Source: an uncultured Bacteroidales bacterium (GTDB taxonomy: Bacteria; Bacteroidota; Bacteroidia; Bacteroidales; Paludibacteraceae). From it: a stretch of DNA of 64,000 nt. Of the stretch, positions 40,334 through 47,080 are shown in pieces. A model generated the notes under the pieces. That model did not search any database. It was not told where the DNA came from and saw nothing but the letters and a program-made list of their open reading frames with translations. Every line of letters starts with the position of its first letter. Position 1 is the stretch's first letter. A program made the translations under genes and the position numbers. The stretch covers positions 1 to 64,000 of the forward strand of contig CAIKVR010000375.1 of NCBI GenBank assembly GCA_903830915.1, given 5' to 3'.

Positions 40334-42139
40334 TTATCTTGTCGAAAAAATAAGTTTTTTGGTAGTACTTTGTCCATTATGATTGGTGAAACGCACAACG
40401 TATAGTCCATTCGTTAAATTGGTATTCAATTTACTTACTTCTTTTGCCTGTAATAATTTAGTTCCTAGCAAGTTGTACACCTCCATATTTCCTACCTCGG
40501 AAGCAATAATTGTATTGCCAATAACAGATAAAGTGCTTGATACATTTAGTTCGTTTAAAGCAGTAAGTTTGGGAGTAGTAATTATCTGTGTAATAGATAA
40601 TACAGAATAACTACCCGTTTCAATTCTGAATTTTGCAGGAACAGACAAAGGTATTGAATAGCTAAAAATCTCTTCTATACCCGCTGCAGCAGCAATGGTA
40701 AAAGTAGTGACAGTCGTCCATGTAGTGCCCACCAATTCTTTTAATAGCATTTTTCTGGTTGTGGCTGAACCTGAAAAGGCATGAATCTCAACTTTTTCAA
40801 CACTATTTAAAGTAGGAAAATCCACCATTCCAACTACCAATGGCGTTGAGGAGTTAAGTGCAAGTAATTGAATGGCATTTGTATGCGATTCGCCATTAGG
40901 CCCTAAATACGTTCCCGATTTTAATGTCCCGCTTGCCACTATAAATCCATTTTCCGACCATGGGGTTGCAGTTCTGTCAGTTGTAACACCCCAAGATCCA
41001 TCTCCAAAGTTTGTATTGATGGCAGCTATTGCACCTAAGGTTTGAACGTTTATAATTGCAGATGGATCAGAGTTGGCAAAATTAATTCCATCTCCTTTTG
41101 CCTGCACTTTGAAGTTATAAAGCAAACCCGAAGGCAATGCCGAAATATCCAAACTTGAAGAAGCTTGACCGCTAACAGTGGAAGTACTATACAAGTTTGT
41201 TCCTAAATATACATCCACATCGTAAGCTGTTGCATTTGCTACGGGTGTCCAATGGGCGGTAAACCCCGTGGCAGTAACATTACTAGCATCCTGAACAACT
41301 GGCACCGATAGTTTTGGAACATAAACTTTTACAACGTCCTCCCAATTGTCACTAAAGCGAAGACCAGACATTTTACCCGTAAAAGTAGCACGTAAAGATA
41401 TTCCATCAATATTTTTCAAAGCTGAGGTTGCAACTGATGTTGTGGCTTCAGGAGTTGCCGGTTCAGCACCGCCAAGAACTGGATTTACAAAAACCGAAAG
41501 GGTTTCTGTTCCGGTAGCAACTGGAGTTATTTTCACAACTATTAAATAAGTTTGATTCAAATTTAGTAAAGTGCTCCCATTCACAGCTGTTTCAGCAGAT
41601 TCGGTATTAAAAAGCACTCCAAGTGAGTAACCTGTTCCGTTCGTCATTGCATGCACTCTTCCTCGCACATAATTACCCAAAACAGTATTCCCGAAAAACA
41701 GAAAAGCATCTCCTGTCCTGAAGGATGACATATTTATCAGCGCACTCAGATAAAATGATTTTCCTGTGTATGCAGTAGCGGAAGATGTCAATGGATAGTA
41801 GGCACTATTTCTGGTTGGCGTTACCAATGGAAATACCACTGCCTTTCCAGCATTATTGTCAATATAGTTTGAGTAACTTAATGTACTAGGTTCAACCAAA
41901 GGAGAAACTAGTGGTGTAGCAGCATATTGCGCTGTCCATTCATTTGCCATAATGGTTGTAGCAGGTACTGGCGTTGGCGTTTGATTGGGATATACATCCC
42001 GTACCAAATCGGTACCGTTAGCGTTTATTGCCGTAGGGGCAAAAAACTGGTTGTAGTCAATAGGCAATGTTTGTGGGTAAGTGGCTTTTGCCACTAAAGT
42101 CAACCCACAAAGGGCTAATAATAATGTAAGTTTTTTCAT
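40334..42139 (-). CDS. T9SS cargo protein: YPQTLPIDY module, FnIII, FGDGTWG module, T9SS tail
   Basis: 601 aa; module aa ~21-271; FGDGSWGVT block; tail MEVYNLLGTKLLQAKEVSKLNTNLTNGLYVVRFTNHNGQSTTKKLIF. Confidence 0.75.
   Translation of the reverse strand: MKKLTLLLALCGLTLVAKATYPQTLPIDYNQFFAPTAINANGTDLVRDVYPNQTPTPVPATTIMANEWTAQYAATPLVSPLVEPSTLSYSNYIDNNAGKAVVFPLVTPTRNSAYYPLTSSATAYTGKSFYLSALINMSSFRTGDAFLFFGNTVLGNYVRGRVHAMTNGTGYSLGVLFNTESAETAVNGSTLLNLNQTYLIVVKITPVATGTETLSVFVNPVLGGAEPATPEATTSVATSALKNIDGISLRATFTGKMSGLRFSDNWEDVVKVYVPKLSVPVVQDASNVTATGFTAHWTPVANATAYDVDVYLGTNLYSTSTVSGQASSSLDISALPSGLLYNFKVQAKGDGINFANSDPSAIINVQTLGAIAAINTNFGDGSWGVTTDRTATPWSENGFIVASGTLKSGTYLGPNGESHTNAIQLLALNSSTPLVVGMVDFPTLNSVEKVEIHAFSGSATTRKMLLKELVGTTWTTVTTFTIAAAAGIEEIFSYSIPLSVPAKFRIETGSYSVLSITQIITTPKLTALNELNVSSTLSVIGNTIIASEVGNMEVYNLLGTKLLQAKEVSKLNTNLTNGLYVVRFTNHNGQSTTKKLIFSTR
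41327..42079 (-). repeat. YPQTLPIDY module copy 5 (N-terminal)
   Basis: YPQTLPIDYNQFF...FVNPVLGGAEPATPEATTS...RATFTGKMSGLRFSDNWEDVVK. Confidence 0.85.
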
Positions 42140-42202
42140 GAAAAGTAATTTTTAAAGAATGTTTATTTAAAAAGTAAATAATTTGTAAGAATGTCAATTC
42201 AG

Positions 42203-42240
42203 ATTTCTTAACAAAAAATTTTAGCCCCCTGTTAAGAAAT
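42203..42240 (-). terminator. Hairpin between the stand-alone module gene and the next module gene (possible terminator or attenuator)
   Basis: Perfect 11-bp inverted repeat ATTTCTTAACA / TGTTAAGAAAT, 16-nt loop, just downstream of the 42254 stop. Confidence 0.4.
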
Positions 42241-42253
42241 AATATATTATGAA

Positions 42254-43015
42254 CTATTTTACCACATCAGCCCATTTGTCACTAAAGCGAAGACCGGCAA
42301 TTTTTCCTCTCGCAGTGGCACGTAAAACGATAGCTTGAATTTGCCTCAAAATCGGCGTTTCTGTGGAAGTGGTGGCTTCGGCAGTGGTTGGCTCTGTAGC
42401 ACCAATGCTTGGATTTACGAATACTGAAAGAGATTCTGCCCCTGATGTAGATGGTGTAATTTTCAGCACAACCAAATAGGTCTGGTTTTTATTTAGAATA
42501 GTTGCTCCGGTTACAATAGGTTCAGCATTACTCTGCACTCCCAAGCTATAACCCTTTCCGTTGGTCATTGGGTAGAGTTTTCCTCTCAGGTAGTTGCCCC
42601 AGTAATCTTTTGAAAAAGTAAGAATAAAATCAGCATTCCTTATGGATGACAAGTTAATCAAAGCACTCAGATAAAATGCCTTTCCTGAATATTCCGAACC
42701 CTTGGTAAGACTGTAAACAGCATATTTTCTGGATGATTCAGTTACAACAGCTTTTCCCATATTATTATCACAATAACTCGTATAAGTCAATGTATTGGGT
42801 ACAACTGCGGCAGACCCTGAAGCGAGATTGTTCCATTGATTGGCAAGAATAGGAGATTTCAATGGAATCTCATAAATTGCTTTTATCAACGAATCAGGTC
42901 CGATTGCCGAAGGGGCGAAAAATGATTTGTAATCAATGGGCAAAGTTTGTGGATACTGTGCTTTAGCAACTAAAGTAACTACACAAAGCGCAAATAAAAA
43001 TATTAATTTTTTCAT
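42254..43015 (-). CDS. Stand-alone secreted YPQTLPIDY-module protein
   Basis: 253 aa; signal peptide followed only by the repeated module; stop directly after RFSDKWADVVK; no T9SS tail. Confidence 0.75.
   Translation of the reverse strand: MKKLIFLFALCVVTLVAKAQYPQTLPIDYKSFFAPSAIGPDSLIKAIYEIPLKSPILANQWNNLASGSAAVVPNTLTYTSYCDNNMGKAVVTESSRKYAVYSLTKGSEYSGKAFYLSALINLSSIRNADFILTFSKDYWGNYLRGKLYPMTNGKGYSLGVQSNAEPIVTGATILNKNQTYLVVLKITPSTSGAESLSVFVNPSIGATEPTTAEATTSTETPILRQIQAIVLRATARGKIAGLRFSDKWADVVK
42257..42955 (-). repeat. YPQTLPIDY module copy 6 (stand-alone)
   Basis: YPQTLPIDYKSFF...FVNPSIGATEPTTAEATTS...RATARGKIAGLRFSDKWADVVK*. Confidence 0.85.
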
Positions 43016-43066
43016 GAAACAATAATCTAAAGGTGAATAATGTGTTTTTATTTTGTTTCCGTTTTC

Positions 43067-43234
43067 TTAGCCTATCATTGTTTTAAACGGATCTGTATGG
43101 AAGTATTCGGGAACATTTATTCTTGCTTCACCAGGTGCCTGTGGAGGTGTTGACTCAAGCTGTAGTGATATTTCATTATCCAGTTCAACACGTTCAATCT
43201 GTGGAGTTATATATCCTTGTTTTATTGTTTTCAT
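43067..43234 (-). CDS. Small (~55 aa) protein MKTIKQGYITPQIERVELDNEISLQLESTPPQAPGEARINVPEYFHTDPFKTMIG
   Basis: Short ORF between PUL genes, same strand; internal Met at 43234 favoured over ORF-track start 43330; resembles short 'KPxIExVELDxExSLxLES' proteins common in Bacteroidales. Confidence 0.5.
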   Translation of the reverse strand: MKTIKQGYITPQIERVELDNEISLQLESTPPQAPGEARINVPEYFHTDPFKTMIG

Positions 43235-43359
43235 GCTGTTTGATTTTATGTTTAATTTCATAATTCTTAGGATTTCCTTATTCCCACCAACTCCCATGTT
43301 GGAATTGGTGGTACTTAAAGGCGTAAACAAATCATTGTTAAGGTATTTATTTTAAATAA

Positions 43360-46300
43360 TCAATCAATAATTACTCTTTTTGTTGCAGTCTTACCGGCAT
43401 TTACAACTGTTACCAAATATACTCCGGGAACAAAGGTGTTGTCAAATTCAGTAATAGTACTTTTCAGTTGTTTTGTGGCTAGTTTTTGTCCTATGGCATT
43501 GTAAACTGAAACCGTATTTTGAGAATTCAAATTTCCGTTGTAATTGACAATTATCTGATTGTTTCCATTTTGTGAAACCGATATTTTGTCAAAATTACTA
43601 TCTGTTGAATTCATACTTGTAGTAATCGAAGGCGATTTAAACATAAGGGTAAACCGATTGGAAGTTGCCGCAACATCCGATGCAAATGTATAAGCACTCC
43701 CATCAGTTAAGTTCCATTCAACCAAATTAGCAGGATTCTGATAATCTTTCAGAATAATTTCAGTTTCCGGTTCAAAATTTTTGAATTCACTTGCTTTAAT
43801 TGTAAATGAGTTTGACTGTCCGGTTGTAAATCCAATCGGTAATTCAGTATTGTAGCTTATACTGCTCATACCATTAACAACCATCTGTTCAGTTCCAAGC
43901 AATGTGTAAATCTCGGGCATTGAAGCACTGCCATTGGTCATTTTAGGTGAATCAAAATCATCGTAACTGTTCGATGCACCCGAATTGAATAAAATGATTG
44001 TTTCGTCATTATTCGTTCCGTTTGAAATCTGCAACCGTAAAACCTGTTGTGTGGCATTCTTTGCTGAAGGAGCTCTGAAATTATTTGTACTTACATCTTT
44101 GTGTGCACGCATTAAATTACTAAATTTAAGTGTACCTGAAGTATTACTGCCTGTTGATTTTACTCTTACCCAAAATGATTGCATTGGTGGAATTAAGCCT
44201 GTAACTGCTCCTATTTGATTGTTATTTGTTCCAACGCCTCCTGTTTCGTTATATGTATCAAAAACATAACCGGGTGTTGATGCTGTATTTTGAGTACGAT
44301 ACCAAATCGATGTCAACAAGTTTGTTGTTCCTGTGTTATTCACATCAATGGCCGACATCCAGTTTATATACGAAGGATATGGATTTCCAACCAGATTAAA
44401 TCCTCGTTTTGCTTGTCCATTTTCGGTTCGATAAACTGTTATTGTTTTGTCGCCCGTATTCAATGCTCCTCCGTTAAATGTAACAGTAGCAGTACTTGTT
44501 GGTTTAAAAATATATCCGGTCATTACACCCATCGTTTCAGGTGTTGAAACATAATCCCAAATTGCACTTCCAGGATTTCCGGTTACACCCGTATTCGGTT
44601 CGTTATATTTCCAAAGTGTACCTGCAGGTAAAATGCTGCTCGATGCCGAAGCTACCGGACTTGAAATATACCAGTTTCTTCCTGCTGTCATGTATTGTTG
44701 AACGCTGGCAATTCCGGTTATATTGGTAGTTCCGTTATCAACATAGGTACCTGTACCCGATGCATCGCTATTTATGCTAAAGTTTGTAGCAGTAAGCGTA
44801 CTGCCCGAATTATTTGTTACTTTTCCGCCACGGGCAATGCTAATACTGTAAACGGTTGCATCGCCATTAATTGTCAATACTCCTCCTGATGCCACGGTTA
44901 CAACACTGGATGCTGTCAAACTTAAATCACTCGAATTTTGAGCTGTCGAAACCGTTGTAAATAAACCTTTAACCACTTCAGCCCAAGTGTCGCTAAAACG
45001 AATTCCTCCAATTTTGCCAGTTGGTGCCGTGCGAAAAACAAGTGATTGAATTTTTCCCAAAGCAAAGGGTGCTGTAAGTGTAGCTTCAACAGCTGTAGCT
45101 CCCTCTGTTCCACCAATAACTGGGTTTACAAACATAGTAAGGGACTCGTTTCCAGAAGCTGCCGGTGTAATCTTCAAAACTACCAAATAAGTTTGATTTT
45201 TATTTAGTACTGTTGTTCCCATTGTGTTGGCTTCACTTGCTAGTTGCAATCCTAAATTATAACCAGTCCCATTGGCAACAGCCCAAAGTTTCCATCTACT
45301 AAAATTACCTGCATAATCTCTACTAAACTGAAAGAATGCGACAGACCCAAAGGCTGAGAAATTAATCAAAGCACTCAGATAATATGGCTTTCCGGTATAT
45401 TCTGAACCTGAAGTCAAGCTATATGTACCGTATTTAGCGGCTCCAGCAGTTACAATTTGCTTTCCTAAGCCATTATCTATATAATTTGAGTAACTTAGTG
45501 TACTGTTTTCTATAGTAGGAGATACTAATCCAGTGCCAAGATTTGTCCATTGATTTGCCTGGATTGGGTCTGAATATACAGCATAAGTAGTTCTTACCAA
45601 ATCAGTACCATTTGGATTAATTGCTCCTGCAGCAAAAAAAGAATTATAGTCAATTACCCCGGAAAATCCAGTTTTTGTAATCACCCCTCCCGGAGTTGTT
45701 ACACTTACACTTCCTGAAGTTCCCGAAGCAACGACAGCTGTAATTGAAGTAGCACTGGCCACGCTATATGATGTGGCAGATATCCCGCCAAAGCTAACTG
45801 CCGTAGCACCAGTGAAATTTGTACCTGTGATGGTTACTGTTGTGCCAGAAACTGCGCTAGTTGGAGTAAATGACGTAATGGTTGGTGCAGGAACAGGTTT
45901 TACTGCGTCCGTCCAATTATCGCAGATGCGAAGACCGGCAATTTTTCCAAGTTGATAATGTTGTTTAATAGCTATTGCATGAATACTACCAAGATCTTTA
46001 AGCGCTGTAGCAATTGTAATCGTTGGACTAGGTTCTGTTTCGCCAATAGTCGGATTTACAAATAACGAAACAGTTTCTGTTCCTGTTGAAGTTGGATTAA
46101 TTTTCAATACAAGCAAATAGGTCTGACCTAAAGTGAAGTGTGTAGGTGAATTAGTAGTAGTTTCACTATTATACTTAAGTCCTAAATAATATCCACCTGA
46201 ACCGTCAGTAGTAACCATAATTTTACCTCGTTGGACATTACCTGTATGATCCTTAGAAAAACTTACAATGTAATCAGTAGCAGGGGAAGTGATATTCACT

Positions 46301-46671
46301 AATACACTAACATAAAAATTCGTCCCAGTGTATTCCGTGCCTGCTGTTAGACTGTAAACCGAGATACGATTTGTACAATTCCCGAGTATTATGGCTTTCC
46401 CTACATTGTTATCAATGTAGTTTGAATAATTCAACGTATTAGCTTCAACAATAGGATTGCTACCTGTAGTATAACTAGTGCCCAAGTTCCATTGATTTGC
46501 CAAAATGGCATCTCCAGTTGTTGCATAAACTCCTTTTTCCAAAGCAGGATTTGTTCCCAATGCACTGGCAGCAAAAAACTGACTGTAATCAATCGGCAAT
46601 GTTTGCGGATAAATTGCTTTTGCCACTAACGCAAAAGCGAATAGTGCCAATAATAATGTAATTTTTTTCAT
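43360..46671 (-). CDS. Large T9SS surface protein with two YPQTLPIDY modules separated by an IPT/TIG domain
   Basis: 1103 aa; modules at aa ~21-258 and ~338-568; ITSFTPTSAVSGTTVTITGTNFTGATAVSFGG (IPT/TIG); ISVSQNGNNQIIVNYNG...VSVYNAIGQKLATKQL...GVYLVTVVNAGKTATKRVIID tail. Confidence 0.8.
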   Translation of the reverse strand: MKKITLLLALFAFALVAKAIYPQTLPIDYSQFFAASALGTNPALEKGVYATTGDAILANQWNLGTSYTTGSNPIVEANTLNYSNYIDNNVGKAIILGNCTNRISVYSLTAGTEYTGTNFYVSVLVNITSPATDYIVSFSKDHTGNVQRGKIMVTTDGSGGYYLGLKYNSETTTNSPTHFTLGQTYLLVLKINPTSTGTETVSLFVNPTIGETEPSPTITIATALKDLGSIHAIAIKQHYQLGKIAGLRICDNWTDAVKPVPAPTITSFTPTSAVSGTTVTITGTNFTGATAVSFGGISATSYSVASATSITAVVASGTSGSVSVTTPGGVITKTGFSGVIDYNSFFAAGAINPNGTDLVRTTYAVYSDPIQANQWTNLGTGLVSPTIENSTLSYSNYIDNGLGKQIVTAGAAKYGTYSLTSGSEYTGKPYYLSALINFSAFGSVAFFQFSRDYAGNFSRWKLWAVANGTGYNLGLQLASEANTMGTTVLNKNQTYLVVLKITPAASGNESLTMFVNPVIGGTEGATAVEATLTAPFALGKIQSLVFRTAPTGKIGGIRFSDTWAEVVKGLFTTVSTAQNSSDLSLTASSVVTVASGGVLTINGDATVYSISIARGGKVTNNSGSTLTATNFSINSDASGTGTYVDNGTTNITGIASVQQYMTAGRNWYISSPVASASSSILPAGTLWKYNEPNTGVTGNPGSAIWDYVSTPETMGVMTGYIFKPTSTATVTFNGGALNTGDKTITVYRTENGQAKRGFNLVGNPYPSYINWMSAIDVNNTGTTNLLTSIWYRTQNTASTPGYVFDTYNETGGVGTNNNQIGAVTGLIPPMQSFWVRVKSTGSNTSGTLKFSNLMRAHKDVSTNNFRAPSAKNATQQVLRLQISNGTNNDETIILFNSGASNSYDDFDSPKMTNGSASMPEIYTLLGTEQMVVNGMSSISYNTELPIGFTTGQSNSFTIKASEFKNFEPETEIILKDYQNPANLVEWNLTDGSAYTFASDVAATSNRFTLMFKSPSITTSMNSTDSNFDKISVSQNGNNQIIVNYNGNLNSQNTVSVYNAIGQKLATKQLKSTITEFDNTFVPGVYLVTVVNAGKTATKRVIID
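44968..45660 (-). repeat. YPQTLPIDY module copy 7 (second in large T9SS protein)
   Basis: VIDYNSFFAAGAINPNGTDLVR...STLSYSNYIDNGLGKQIV...FVNPVIGGTEGATAVEAT...GKIGGIRFSDTWAEVVK; approximate edges. Confidence 0.8.
45898..46611 (-). repeat. YPQTLPIDY module copy 8 (first in large T9SS protein)
   Basis: YPQTLPIDYSQFF...NTLNYSNYIDNNVGKAII...LFVNPTIGETEPSPT...LGKIAGLRICDNWTDAVK; most divergent copy. Confidence 0.8.
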
Positions 46672-47080
46672 AAGAGTAAAATTTTAAAAATGTTGATTTA
46701 AAATGAAATTTTAAGTTTATTATTCTATTTATAATGAAGATGAATCGATGAGTTATATTATTTTTTTTAACCTGTTGCAAATTTTCTTTCAGCTGCAAAC
46801 AAAGCGAATGCTGCCGTTAATTTAAGTGATTTCTATTTCATTTTATTGAGTTTTTTTTTATGCAAAGTATTAGAGTGTAAAGTTTATTATTATACATACA
46901 AACAGTATTACATAATTTATAAAATAATTTACATAATTCACACTATTTGTAATCGTTATATAAGTTTCAAAAAAACGAAACATATCATTTCAGTTTTACT
47001 ATTAAATTATATAATAAACTGTTGAACTAATCTAAAATCAAATGAGATTCACAACTTATCTTTGTGAGAGGTGAATTGGT

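Noticed and set aside
46970-47030. Possible degenerate fourth operator (CATATCATTTCAGTTTTACTATTAAA)
   Set aside because: Partial similarity only, altered internal spacing and no well-placed TAnnTTTG box; not counted.
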